DNA of 64,000 bases, taken from assembly GCF_001598915.1 (NCBI RefSeq), contig NZ_BDAP01000003.1, forward strand, positions 706,006 through 770,005. The letters are read 5' to 3'. The stretch's first letter is position 1; the number at the start of each line of letters is the position of its first letter. The notes below the pieces were generated by a model. That model made no database searches and was not told the origin of the DNA. It saw only the letters and a program-made list of their open reading frames with translations. The stretch comes from Williamsia muralis NBRC 105860. GTDB lineage: Bacteria; Actinomycetota; Actinomycetes; Mycobacteriales; Mycobacteriaceae. The position numbers were made by a program, and so were the translations under genes. This document shows positions 9,900-18,239 of this stretch, piece after piece.

Positions 9900-10415
9900 T
9901 CACCCAGCTCTCACGGCGATCACCGCATGGCCGGCGTCCTCCGAATACGTTGCCGTCACGGTGAAATGGGCGTCGCGGAGGTGCTGTGTGATCTTCGCCT
10001 GCCGATCGTCGACAGAGCCCGGACCTTGGCCGTAGACCAGCACCAAACGACCATTGGGCCGAAGCGCGCCACGTAACACAGCCAGCTCATCCTCTGCGGA
10101 CGACGTCCAGAAGACGTTGACGTTGATCGCAAGCGCTGCGTCGAAAGAAGCGGTGTCGACGCGTAGTGCGCTGAGATCGCTCTGCTCCACTCGCAGTCGT
10201 CCATCGGCGACGAAGTCGGCACAGCGTCTGATCGTTCGACTGACCGCTGTGGCCGATCTGTCGATTGCCAGCATGTCGCCGCCGGACAATGTGGCGCACA
10301 ACAACTGCGCTGCCACACCGTTTCCACAGCCGATTTCGAGCAGCCTCTCCCGGGGCCGTGGCGCCAGGAGTTCAGCCGCCCACAGCACACGTGCAGGTAT
10401 ATCCGCTGCACGCAC
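9900..10415 (-). CDS. Class I SAM-dependent methyltransferase
   Basis: 171 aa. Motif I is LLEIGCGNGVAAQLL (about 26-40), followed by the acidic LAIDRS strand end that contacts the SAM ribose and a FDAALAINVNVFW motif IV region. The substrate is unknown. The GTG start at 10415 is 5 nt after the stop of the upstream acyl-CoA ligase, so the two genes are almost certainly cotranscribed. The protein may act on a related lipid or acyl intermediate, which is an inference from position only. Confidence 0.82.
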   Translation of the reverse strand: MRAADIPARVLWAAELLAPRPRERLLEIGCGNGVAAQLLCATLSGGDMLAIDRSATAVSRTIRRCADFVADGRLRVEQSDLSALRVDTASFDAALAINVNVFWTSSAEDELAVLRGALRPNGRLVLVYGQGPGSVDDRQAKITQHLRDAHFTVTATYSEDAGHAVIAVRAG

Positions 10416-10420
10416 CTCGA

Positions 10421-12046
10421 CTACCCGACAGAGCGGTCGCTGTCGCTCCAGTACTGCTTGCGCAGGGCTTTCTTGTCCGGTTTGCCCAAAGCGGTCAACG
10501 GCAGAGCGTCGGCGACGATGATCTGCTTCGGCGACTGGACCGCACCCTTGCGCTCCTTGACCGCATCCTGGATCTCGGTGGTCATCCGCGCGATCGACGA
10601 TTCGTCCGTGGGCGCGTCGGACCGAAGCACCACGATCGCGGTCACCGCTTCACCCCACTTCTCGTCGGGAACTCCGATCACGCCGACCTGCGCAACCGAA
10701 GGATGTTCGGCAACAACATCTTCCACTTCGCGGGGGAAAACATTGAACCCGCCGGTGACGATCATGTCCTTGGTGCGGTCAACAATGAACCAGAAGCCGT
10801 CCTCGTCTTCTCTGGCGACATCCCCGGTGCGAAGCCAGCCGTCTCGAAATGCTTCGGCCGTTGCTTCGGGTAGCCCCCAATAGCCACCCGCCAACAGCGG
10901 ACCGGCCACGCAGATCTCCCCGGGCTCCCCTACCGCGACCGGCTTGTCGTCTTCACCCAGGAGGGCGGTGCGCAAGAACGCGGACGGACGGCCGCAACTG
11001 GACAGCCGCTTTTCATCGTGGGCGTCCTTGGGGAGGTAGCTGATCACCATCGGTGCTTCGGACTGTCCGTAGTACTGCGCGAAGATCGGACCGAAGCGTT
11101 CGATGGCCTCGGCCAGCCGAACGGGGTTGATCGCGGATGCTCCGTAGTAGACGGTCTCCAGCGACGACAGGTCGCGCGTGTGCGAGTCGGGATGGTCCAT
11201 CAAGGCGTACAGCATCGATGGCACCAGCATGGTGGCGGTGATCTTCTGTTCTTCGATGGTGCGCAGCACCTCGGCGGGATCGAACTTCGGCAACACCACC
11301 ATCGAGCCGCCCTTCATCAGGGTCGGTACGAAGAACGCGGCCCCAGCATGCGACAGCGGGGTGCACATCAGGAATTTCGGGTGCTCCGGCCATTCCCATT
11401 CCGAGAGCTGAATCTGCGTCATCGTGGACATTGCCGAAGCAGTCCCGATGACTCCCTTCGGCTTTCCGGTTGTACCACCGGTGTAGGTGATCGACACGAT
11501 GTGATCGGGGGGAAGATCAGCCGCTTTGAGAGGCTTGGCCTCGAACCGCTGCGATTCCGCGATCACATCCCGGGCGACCTCCGAGAGTTCAGATGGAACC
11601 GGGCCCAGCGTGAGTACCTGCTTGAGACTGTCGACACGCTCGAGGAGTGCGGCCGCGCGCTCGACGAACATCGGCACCGGGTCGATGACCAGGGTGGTGA
11701 TCTGCGCGTCGCTCAGCACATATGCATGGTCGTCGAGCGATCCGAGCGGATGCAGAGCACTGCGTCGCCAACCCTGGGTTTGTCCCGCTCCGATGACCAA
11801 CAGGACCTCTGGCCGGTTGAGGGCCAACAGGCCGACCGCACTGCCCGATCCGGCACCAAGTGATTCGAACGCCTGGGTGTACTTGCTGATCTGCTCGGCC
11901 ATCTGCCCCCCGGTGAGGGTGGTGTCGCCGAGGAACAGAACCGGCTCGTTCGCATGGCGGCGCAGCGCCGCGACCATGAGGTGGCCCAGGTGGGTGCCGC
12001 CGCGCAGATGGTCGAAATCGGTGGGGGTATCCGCAGAAACTGTCAT
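10421..12046 (-). CDS. Fatty-acid/acyl-CoA ligase, FadD8-like
   Basis: 541 aa, an ANL-superfamily adenylating enzyme that activates a carboxylic acid to acyl-AMP and then acyl-CoA. The AMP-binding P-loop ITYTGGTTGKPKG is at about 186-198. YYGQSEAP, GWLRTGDVAREDEDGFWFIVDRTKDMIVTGG-type hinge sequence and the C-terminal lysine in LTALGKPDKK are all present. It looks intact and active. A motif matching the KstR consensus sits 11 nt before the start codon, which suggests control by a lipid or steroid-responsive TetR regulator. It precedes the methyltransferase gene. Confidence 0.9.
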   Translation of the reverse strand: MTVSADTPTDFDHLRGGTHLGHLMVAALRRHANEPVLFLGDTTLTGGQMAEQISKYTQAFESLGAGSGSAVGLLALNRPEVLLVIGAGQTQGWRRSALHPLGSLDDHAYVLSDAQITTLVIDPVPMFVERAAALLERVDSLKQVLTLGPVPSELSEVARDVIAESQRFEAKPLKAADLPPDHIVSITYTGGTTGKPKGVIGTASAMSTMTQIQLSEWEWPEHPKFLMCTPLSHAGAAFFVPTLMKGGSMVVLPKFDPAEVLRTIEEQKITATMLVPSMLYALMDHPDSHTRDLSSLETVYYGASAINPVRLAEAIERFGPIFAQYYGQSEAPMVISYLPKDAHDEKRLSSCGRPSAFLRTALLGEDDKPVAVGEPGEICVAGPLLAGGYWGLPEATAEAFRDGWLRTGDVAREDEDGFWFIVDRTKDMIVTGGFNVFPREVEDVVAEHPSVAQVGVIGVPDEKWGEAVTAIVVLRSDAPTDESSIARMTTEIQDAVKERKGAVQSPKQIIVADALPLTALGKPDKKALRKQYWSDSDRSVG

Positions 12047-12056
12047 GTCGTCAGAC

Positions 12057-12070
12057 TAGAACGTGTTACA
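12057..12070. promoter_or_regulatory. KstR-like palindromic operator
   Basis: TAGAACGTGTTACA fits TNNAACNNGTTNNA, the published KstR consensus, at every fixed position on both strands. It lies 11 nt before the acyl-CoA ligase start codon and 60 nt before the divergent NUDIX gene. Confidence 0.6.
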
Positions 12071-12129
12071 GATTTGGGGAAGTTCTTCACCAAAACCGCC
12101 GGTGATCGGCGTCGTGGTAAAAATGCGCG

Positions 12130-12537
12130 GTGCGTGAATCGGACCAACAGACCTTGACCGTGGCGGCCGTGTGTTTTTCCGACGACCACCAGAGGATTCT
12201 CACCGTGCGCAAGTCGGACACACGGATGTTCATGTTCCCGGGCGGCAAGCTCGAAGCCGGCGAGGACGCGACCGCTGCCGCGATCCGCGAGGTGGACGAG
12301 GAGATCGGGATTCGGCTCACTGCTGACGACCTGATGCTCGTGGGCACCTTCCGGGCACCCGCGGCCAACGAGACCGACACCATGATCTCCGCGACGGTCT
12401 TCAGCTCACGACTTCCCGCAATCCCCATCGCCTCGGCGGAAATCGCCGAACTGCGGTGGGTGCACCGCACTGATACCGGCGCAGATCTGGCACCGCTGTT
12501 GCGCGATCACGTCTTCCCGGTGATGAACGCTCACTGA
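12130..12537 (+). CDS. NUDIX hydrolase (MutT-like)
   Basis: 135 aa, a single NUDIX domain. The box GGKLEAGEDATAAAIREVDEEIGI matches GX5EX7REUXEEXGU in full, so pyrophosphohydrolase activity on a nucleoside diphosphate derivative is expected. The exact substrate is unknown. It starts at the GTG at 12130 and is divergent from the acyl-CoA ligase, with the KstR-like site between them. Confidence 0.88.
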   Translation: MRESDQQTLTVAAVCFSDDHQRILTVRKSDTRMFMFPGGKLEAGEDATAAAIREVDEEIGIRLTADDLMLVGTFRAPAANETDTMISATVFSSRLPAIPIASAEIAELRWVHRTDTGADLAPLLRDHVFPVMNAH

Positions 12538-12644
12538 GATGTTGTTCAGGCGCCACAACCCGGCCTGTCAAGCGCGCGTTCGACCGCTCACCGGCGGCCG
12601 CTAATTCGTTTGACCGTCCCTCCTGTTGCGCACATGCTGGACGA

Positions 12645-13175
12645 GTGCGGTTCCGCCCGATCGAGCGTCACGATCTACCTCTGATCCAGCGATGGCTGGA
12701 ACAGCCGCATGTGGCGAGATTTTGGAACCACGACACGTCCGACGCGGCCATAGAGCGGGACTTCGGTGGAAGCATCACGGGAACAGAACCGTGTGAGGTC
12801 TTCATCGCGATACACGATGGCGCGCCGATCGGTCTGATCCAGCGGTATCTGTTCTCCGCCTATCCCGAGGATCTCGTCGAGATGCAAACCCTGGTCTCCG
12901 TACCTCCGAACGCTTTGTCTGTCGACTACTTCATAGGTGTCCCTGATCTCACCGGCCAGGGATTGGGCACTGCCATGATCCGCGAGATGGTCGACAAGTC
13001 ATGGGTCGATCATCCCTCGTCCGACACGATCATCGTTCCGGTTGCGGTGGCCAACCTCGCTTCCTGGCGAGCTTTGCTCGCTGCCGGCTTCACCCAGATC
13101 GCGACCGGGTATCTCACACCGGACAATCCCATCGACGACGGTCGACACCACGTGTTCCGAACGGACCGGCCTTAG
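12645..13175 (+). CDS. GNAT acetyltransferase, aminoglycoside 6'-N-acetyltransferase/IucB-like
   Basis: 176 aa. The fold follows the AacA4/IucB subgroup of GNAT enzymes: FRPIERHDLPLIQRWLEQPHVARFW at the N-terminus, GLIQRYLF in the middle, then DYFIGVPDLTGQGLGTAMI, where GQGLGT is the acetyl-CoA pyrophosphate loop. Members acetylate aminoglycosides, siderophore hydroxylysine or lysine side chains. Resistance activity cannot be claimed from sequence. The GTG start has only a weak ribosome site. No operon partner is evident. Confidence 0.82.
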   Translation: MRFRPIERHDLPLIQRWLEQPHVARFWNHDTSDAAIERDFGGSITGTEPCEVFIAIHDGAPIGLIQRYLFSAYPEDLVEMQTLVSVPPNALSVDYFIGVPDLTGQGLGTAMIREMVDKSWVDHPSSDTIIVPVAVANLASWRALLAAGFTQIATGYLTPDNPIDDGRHHVFRTDRP

Positions 13176-13191
13176 TCGGGCGCTTCTCATC

Positions 13192-13218
13192 GTCACAGCG
13201 ACGAAATGAGCCCGTTAT
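13192..13218 (+). promoter_or_regulatory. Candidate GlnR box upstream of glutamine synthetase III
   Basis: GTCAC-N6-GAAAT-N6-GTTAT reproduces three of the four half-sites, with exact spacing, of the actinobacterial GlnR consensus gTnAC-N6-GaAAC-N6-gTnAC-N6-GaAAC. The fourth position (13225-13229) does not match. The box ends 75 nt before the glutamine synthetase start codon. Confidence 0.5.
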
Positions 13219-13293
13219 AGATCATTCGTAGGGTTCGCAGGTCAGGGCTTTCCCAGAACAAGGTGGAGAGTCCGTGCCTGAAGGGTCTAACAC

Positions 13294-15468
13294 ATGAGTG
13301 GAAACAACATCCGGCTTGCCGCGATCACTGCGGTCGAGGCGTACACGCCGCCTCCCCCCAGCTTCGACACGGCCGAGGCTCCCGGAGACATCTTCGGCGA
13401 GAACGTGTTCAACAAATCGGTCATGCTCAAACGCCTACCGAAGAATGTCTACAAGTCCGTCATGGCGACGATCGAAAAAGGGACCACATTGGATCCCGCG
13501 ATCGCCGACGCCGTCGCGTCAGCGATGAAGGATTGGGCACTGGAGAAGGGCGCAACACATTACGCCCACGTCTTCTATCCCTTGACTGGCCTGACCGCGG
13601 AGAAGCACGACAGCTTCCTCGAGCCGGCAAGCGACGGTTCGACACTCGCAGAGTTCCAGGGCAAGACGCTCATCCAGGGTGAGCCCGATGCGTCGAGCTT
13701 CCCCAACGGCGGACTTCGCAACACCTTCGAGGCACGCGGGTACACCGGCTGGGATGTGACCAGTCCGGCATACGTACTGGAGAACCCGAACGGCAACACT
13801 CTCTGCATCCCAACGGTTTTCGTCTCGATGACGGGCGAGGCCCTGGACCACAAGACCCCGCTCCTACGCTCGCAGCAGGCGATGGGCAAGCACGCCGAGC
13901 GTGTGCTCCGGCTGTTCGGCCACTCGAACCCGGGCCACATCGTGGCCTTCTGCGGGCCCGAGCAGGAGTACTTCCTGGTGGATCGACACTTCTTTCTCGC
14001 GCGTCCCGACCTGATCAATGCCGGCCGCACTTTGTTCGGCACCAAGCCGCCCAAGGGCCAGGAGTTCGACGACCACTACTTCGGTGCCATCCCCGAACGG
14101 GTCCTCGGATTCATGATGGACACCGAACGTGAACTGTTCAAACTCGGGATCCCTGCCAAGACCCGGCACAACGAGGTGGCGCCAGGGCAATTCGAGATCG
14201 CGCCGATGTTCGAACGGGGCAATATCGCGGCCGACCATCAGCAGCTCCTCATGACAACCTTCAAGACCGTTGCCAAGAAGCACGGCATGGAGTGCCTGTT
14301 CCACGAGAAGCCATTCGAAGGCGTGAACGGTTCGGGCAAGCATGTGAACTTCTCGCTCGGCAACGACAAGTTCGGCAGCCTCCTGGTTCCAGGGGACACT
14401 CCTCATGAGAACGCGCAGTTCCTGGTCTTCTGTGCGGCTGTCATCCGCGCCGTACACCTGCACGCAGGGCTGCTTCGGGTCTCCGTCGCCTCGGCCACCA
14501 ACGACCATCGTCTCGGCGCCAACGAGGCGCCACCGGCCATCGTCTCGATCTTCCTCGGTGAGCAGCTGGCCGATGTGTTCGAGCAGATCGCCAAGGGCGA
14601 AGCCACCTCGTCAAAGGGCAAGGGCACCATGATCATCGGCGTGGACACCCTCCCGGTGCTGCCGACCGATCCGGGCGATCGAAACCGCACCAGCTCCTTC
14701 GCCTTCACCGGGAATCGCTTCGAGTTCAGGGCGCCGGGCTCGATGCAGACGATCAGCGAACCCATGGTCGTCCTGAACACCATCATGGCCGACTCGCTGG
14801 ACCACTGCGCGACCGTTCTCGAGGAAGCGGTCAAGGAAGGTGTCCAGTTCGACACCGCCGTCCAGAAGCTGCTCACCGACATCATCACCGAACACGGCGC
14901 CGTGGTGTTCAACGGCGATGGCTATTCCGACACGTGGCCGATCGAAGCGGAGTCGCGCGGCCTGCCGAACCTGAAGACCACCGTCGACGCATTGCCAGAA
15001 CTGATCTCTGCCAAGTCGATCGAACTCTTCTCCAAGTACGGCGTGTTCAACGAGCGCGAGATGCACAGCCGCTACGAGATCGGTTTGGAGCATTACACCC
15101 TGACGATCGGGGTCGAGGCCAAGCTCACCCTCGAGATCGGGTCGACCCTGGTGCTACCGGCCGCGGTCAGGTACCAGACAGAATTGGCGACCAACGTCGG
15201 AGCGTTGAAAGCGGCAGGCGTGGAAGCAGATCTCACACTCCTCAACGCACTGTCCGAACCGCTGGCAGCGTTGACGAGCGGTTTGACGCACCTCAAGGAA
15301 GCTCTGGCGACACACGTAGAGGGAAGCTACGAAGAAGCGGTGCACGTCAAGGACGCACTGCTACCCGCCATGGACGCGGTGCGCGAAGCCGCCGACCAGA
15401 TCGAAGCGCAGATCGCAGATGATCTCTGGCCGCTGCCGACCTACCAGGAGATGCTCTACATCCTGTAG
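13294..15468 (+). CDS. glnN: Type III glutamine synthetase
   Basis: 724 aa, the length of the large GSIII class rather than the roughly 470 aa of GlnA. The enzyme makes glutamine from glutamate, ammonia and ATP. GSIII signatures include the catalytic segment [26 protein letters not shown], the ATP-site [12 protein letters not shown], and [20 protein letters not shown] near the glutamate site. The C-terminal GSIII-specific helical extension is complete. The start has GAAGGG 8 nt upstream. A GlnR-like box lies upstream and a strong hairpin follows the stop, so it appears to be a single-gene unit. Confidence 0.93.
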   Translation: MSGNNIRLAAITAVEAYTPPPPSFDTAEAPGDIFGENVFNKSVMLKRLPKNVYKSVMATIEKGTTLDPAIADAVASAMKDWALEKGATHYAHVFYPLTGLTAEKHDSFLEPASDGSTLAEFQGKTLIQGEPDASSFPNGGLRNTFEARGYTGWDVTSPAYVLENPNGNTLCIPTVFVSMTGEALDHKTPLLRSQQAMGKHAERVLRLFGHSNPGHIVAFCGPEQEYFLVDRHFFLARPDLINAGRTLFGTKPPKGQEFDDHYFGAIPERVLGFMMDTERELFKLGIPAKTRHNEVAPGQFEIAPMFERGNIAADHQQLLMTTFKTVAKKHGMECLFHEKPFEGVNGSGKHVNFSLGNDKFGSLLVPGDTPHENAQFLVFCAAVIRAVHLHAGLLRVSVASATNDHRLGANEAPPAIVSIFLGEQLADVFEQIAKGEATSSKGKGTMIIGVDTLPVLPTDPGDRNRTSSFAFTGNRFEFRAPGSMQTISEPMVVLNTIMADSLDHCATVLEEAVKEGVQFDTAVQKLLTDIITEHGAVVFNGDGYSDTWPIEAESRGLPNLKTTVDALPELISAKSIELFSKYGVFNEREMHSRYEIGLEHYTLTIGVEAKLTLEIGSTLVLPAAVRYQTELATNVGALKAAGVEADLTLLNALSEPLAALTSGLTHLKEALATHVEGSYEEAVHVKDALLPAMDAVREAADQIEAQIADDLWPLPTYQEMLYIL

Positions 15469-15506
15469 ATCAACCAGCTCTCGGTAACCGGGAACATGCT
15501 GTCGAA

Positions 15507-15541
15507 CAGAATCGTCGCCCCCATTCGGGGCGACGATTCTG
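15507..15541. terminator. Strong bidirectional terminator hairpin
   Basis: A perfect 15-bp stem (15507-15521 with 15527-15541) closes a 5-nt loop. It sits between the stops of glutamine synthetase III and the convergent bluB gene. The T-run on either side is short, as is usual in this GC range. Confidence 0.8.
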
Positions 15542-15555
15542 CCTTTCAAAGGCGC

Positions 15556-16200
15556 TCAGCTCCAGCGGTTTTCGGTGACGAACTCCGAGATCGGCCGACC
15601 GTGTGCCCAATCATCGATCTCCAGGGCAGGCCGGTCGGGAAAATCGGGAACAGGTCCGAGGCAGAGCACTGCGACCGGCTCGGCGCCGGGCGGCAGGTCG
15701 AGCAGATCACTGAGGACCTCAGGATCGAACAGCGATACCCAGCCCATCCCGAGACCTTCCGCCCGGGCGGCCAACCACATGTTCTGGATGGCACAGGACA
15801 CCGAGGCGAGGTCCATTCTCGGCATCGTTCGACGCCCGAAAATGTGCCGGTCGCGGTCGTCGCCGAGTGCCACGACCAGCAGTTCGGCACAATCGAGAAC
15901 ACCTTCGACCTTCAGCTGAAGGAACTCGTCCGACCGCTCCCCCAACGCCTCCGCAGTCCGACACCGTTCTTCGTCGACGATGTCGCGGATCTTCCGGCGC
16001 AGCATGTTGTCGGTGATGCGCAGGAATCGCCAGGGCTGCATCAGCCCCACACTCGGGGCCGCATGGGCAGCCTGCAGGAGCCGCGTCAGGACTTCCTCGG
16101 GCACCACCGAATCGGGAACGAACCGCCGCATGTCTCGTCGTTCGCCGATGGCCCGGTACACGGCTGCTCGTTCGGAGTCGGCGAAAGCGTGCGGATTCAC
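15556..16200 (-). CDS. bluB: 5,6-dimethylbenzimidazole synthase BluB
   Basis: 214 aa nitroreductase-fold protein that cleaves reduced FMN to form the lower ligand of vitamin B12. BluB hallmarks rather than general nitroreductase features are visible: YRAIGERRDMRRF near the N-terminus with the key aspartate, APSVGLMQPWRF, FGRRTMPRMDLASVSCAIQN, and GWVSLFDPE with the serine important for flavin fragmentation. The GTG start overlaps the stop of the upstream LysR gene as GTGA, so the two are translationally coupled. No other cobalamin gene is nearby. Confidence 0.85.
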   Translation of the reverse strand: MNPHAFADSERAAVYRAIGERRDMRRFVPDSVVPEEVLTRLLQAAHAAPSVGLMQPWRFLRITDNMLRRKIRDIVDEERCRTAEALGERSDEFLQLKVEGVLDCAELLVVALGDDRDRHIFGRRTMPRMDLASVSCAIQNMWLAARAEGLGMGWVSLFDPEVLSDLLDLPPGAEPVAVLCLGPVPDFPDRPALEIDDWAHGRPISEFVTENRWS

Positions 16201-17075
16201 AGCGCGAATGCCTCCTCGAGTTCGGGCACCAGCGCACGAACGGCCGGGCCGGCGGACTCGGGCCAGACGACAGCCAGCAGTGCGGGATCAGGTAGACCGG
16301 CAAGGGGAACGGCGGTGAGTCGATCACGATGATCGTCCGCCATCGACATGCTCAGTATGCCGATTCCGAGTCCCCTGGCTGCCAGTTCCACGATGGCGTC
16401 CGGTGCACTTGCCTCCAGCGCGATCACCGGTTCCACACCGTGAGCAAGACATGCTCGGTCGAATGCTGTTCTCAGACCGGTCCCCGCAGGCATGGCGATG
16501 ATGCGTTGGTCGGCGATGTCGTTCACGCTCAAGCTTTTCCGCCTGTCCAACGAGTGGCCCACAGGCACCATCGCACACAGACCTTCACTCATGATCGTCA
16601 TCGAGTTGAGCCCGGACGGAAGACTACCGGCCGCACCGATCAGAGCGAGATCGATTGTTCCACTGCGTACTTCACCGACCATCAGGTCCGATGAGCTCTC
16701 GCGCAACATCACCTCCACCCCGGGATGCGATCGATGGAACTTCTCCAAGGCGGCAAACAACGGCGTGATGGTGCAACCGGTCACCATGCCGATGGTGAGG
16801 TGGCCGCGCAGCAAACCCGCCACCTCGTCGACAGCCTGTTCCACTCCCGCAGCCGCAGCCAGCGCATGCCGAGCCGGTTCGAGTGCCGCACGCCCAGCCG
16901 GCGTCAGCCGCACCACCCGACTGGAGCGGTCGAACAATTCGCAGTTCAGCTCCTTCTCGAGCTGCCTGATCTGTGCGCTCACCCCGGATTGACTGATGTG
17001 AACCCGTTCTGCCGCACGCGTGAAGTTCGATTCGTCAGCGACCGCGACGAAGTACTCGAGTTGACGTAGCTCCAT
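16197..17075 (-). CDS. LysR family transcriptional regulator
   Basis: 292 aa. An N-terminal winged helix (MELRQLEYFVAVADESNFTRAAERVHISQSGVSAQIRQLE region, about 1-60) is followed by a periplasmic-binding-type effector domain (about 90-290). The ATG at 17075 gives the canonical LysR start; an in-frame extension to 17105 is not supported. The stop overlaps the bluB start, and a SnoaL-like gene is divergent. The 99-bp gap holds palindromic T-N11-A sequences typical of LysR sites. The effector is unknown. Confidence 0.9.
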   Translation of the reverse strand: MELRQLEYFVAVADESNFTRAAERVHISQSGVSAQIRQLEKELNCELFDRSSRVVRLTPAGRAALEPARHALAAAAGVEQAVDEVAGLLRGHLTIGMVTGCTITPLFAALEKFHRSHPGVEVMLRESSSDLMVGEVRSGTIDLALIGAAGSLPSGLNSMTIMSEGLCAMVPVGHSLDRRKSLSVNDIADQRIIAMPAGTGLRTAFDRACLAHGVEPVIALEASAPDAIVELAARGLGIGILSMSMADDHRDRLTAVPLAGLPDPALLAVVWPESAGPAVRALVPELEEAFAL

Positions 17076-17084
17076 ATCCAGTAA

Positions 17085-17120
17085 TTCTAGTTCGCAGAAG
17101 AACAATCTGTTGGACTTCTT
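17085..17120. promoter_or_regulatory. Candidate LysR operator
   Basis: TTCT-N7-AGAA (17085-17099) contains the LysR T-N11-A core. It abuts AAGAA-N13-TTCTT (17098-17120). Both lie between the LysR gene and the divergent SnoaL-like gene. Confidence 0.5.
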
Positions 17121-17174
17121 GAATGGCGGACGTGAGGCTGAAATCAGTCACATACCGACCAACGAGGAGACATC

Positions 17175-17543
17175 GTGCCGAATCGAGAAAGGGCGCTGCG
17201 CCCTGAGGACCTGACCCGACTGTTCGTCGAACGCTGCAACGCAGGCGACGCGGAGGGGGTGGCATTGCTTTACGAAGACGAGGCTGTCATGGCCTATCCC
17301 CCGGGCGAACAGACCGTTGGTCGCGCCGCCATTCAGGCGTTGTGGGAGAAGGTGCTGACGTCGCGGCCACAGTTCGAACCAGAGGCGCCGCTGCCGACAC
17401 TCATCAGCGGACACATCGCATTGACGTCAACACCACCCCGAGACGGGTCAGGCGCACGAGCACAGGTGGTGCGGCGTCAACCCGACGGCAGCTGGCTCAG
17501 GCTGCTCGACCAACCGGAGTTCGTCCCGCCGTCTGCCGATTGA
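17175..17543 (+). CDS. SnoaL-like / NTF2-fold protein
   Basis: 122 aa with the NTF2-like pattern: an N-terminal helix DLTRLFVERCNAGDAEGVALLYEDEAVM, the GRAAIQALWEKVL helix, then strands ending in GSWLRLLDQPEF. Members are small cone-shaped enzymes or binding proteins; many in actinobacteria have no known substrate. The GTG start is preceded by GAGGAG. It is divergent from the LysR gene and is that regulator's likeliest second target. Confidence 0.75.
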   Translation: MPNRERALRPEDLTRLFVERCNAGDAEGVALLYEDEAVMAYPPGEQTVGRAAIQALWEKVLTSRPQFEPEAPLPTLISGHIALTSTPPRDGSGARAQVVRRQPDGSWLRLLDQPEFVPPSAD

Positions 17544-17546
17544 CCT

Positions 17547-18170
17547 CTAACCGGTCAGCGGACCGTGTGGATCGACGAGCAGTGTCACCTGAGCAGCAAA
17601 CCAGCGACACCACAGATCGCCGCTCCATCGCTGTTCGTCGACCAACATCAGCCACACCCGCCGGGACGCCATCGTCCACACCGCATCGACGATGAGCGTC
17701 TCGGGCTCGGCGTCAAGGATCAGCGACAGCGCAAATCGGACTTCGTTGTGACGGGTGCGTTCGCGCTCGGCGAGCCGCGAAGCCGCCTCGGCATCGGTGA
17801 CAGCCGCCTGATCGAGCACGGCCTGGATGACCGCTGACCGTTCGTGCGCACCGCAGAGCCATCGTGCCCCGGCCGCTACTCGCGCGCGCCGATCGCCGAC
17901 GCCCATCGCGCGATACTCGGGCATCTCTCGAACTGGGATGGCCCGACCATCAGAGAGCGCACCATCGATACAGGCGTCGAGCAGCGCCAACTTCGATTCG
18001 AATTGGGAGTAGACCGTCTGACGCGTGACTCCCGCGGCGGCAGCAACTTTCGCCACCGTGGTGGGCACCCACCCTTCCTCGACGAACATCGCGTGCGCCA
18101 CTGCCACGACTGCGCGTCGTTTTTCCTGAGCTCGTTCTGCGCGGACCTCCGACGAGTATGTGCGGACCAT
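17547..18170 (-). CDS. TetR family transcriptional regulator
   Basis: 207 aa. The N-terminal helix-turn-helix covers about 15-60 (FVEEGWVPTTVAKVAAAAGVTRQTVYSQFESKLALLDA); the C-terminal ligand-binding domain is all helical. It is divergent from an alpha/beta-hydrolase-fold gene, and the 69-bp gap holds a well-formed inverted repeat, so it probably represses itself and that gene. A TATAGG hexamer at 18177-18182 would give a nearly leaderless transcript. Confidence 0.9.
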   Translation of the reverse strand: MVRTYSSEVRAERAQEKRRAVVAVAHAMFVEEGWVPTTVAKVAAAAGVTRQTVYSQFESKLALLDACIDGALSDGRAIPVREMPEYRAMGVGDRRARVAAGARWLCGAHERSAVIQAVLDQAAVTDAEAASRLAERERTRHNEVRFALSLILDAEPETLIVDAVWTMASRRVWLMLVDEQRWSGDLWCRWFAAQVTLLVDPHGPLTG

Positions 18171-18187
18171 TCGATCAGCCTATATTC

Positions 18188-18216
18188 ATTTGACTTTACT
18201 CGCTGTAATCTCAATT
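18188..18216. promoter_or_regulatory. TetR-type operator overlapping divergent promoters
   Basis: ATTTGACTTTAC and GTAATCTCAATT are imperfect inverted arms of 12 bp around TCGCT. The left arm contains TTGACT, a possible -35 for the hydrolase gene. The right arm, read on the minus strand, contains TTGAGA, a possible -35 for the regulator. Confidence 0.6.
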
Positions 18217-18239
18217 GAACCGATCGATGAGGAGCTCCC

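Noticed and set aside
9900..12046. A biosynthetic cluster built on the acyl-CoA ligase and methyltransferase
   Set aside because: Only two coupled genes are present; no synthase, carrier protein or tailoring set follows.
13176..13293. A glutamine riboswitch upstream of the glutamine synthetase
   Set aside because: I could not match the conserved sequence or pairing of the known glnA motif; a GlnR-like site explains the region better.
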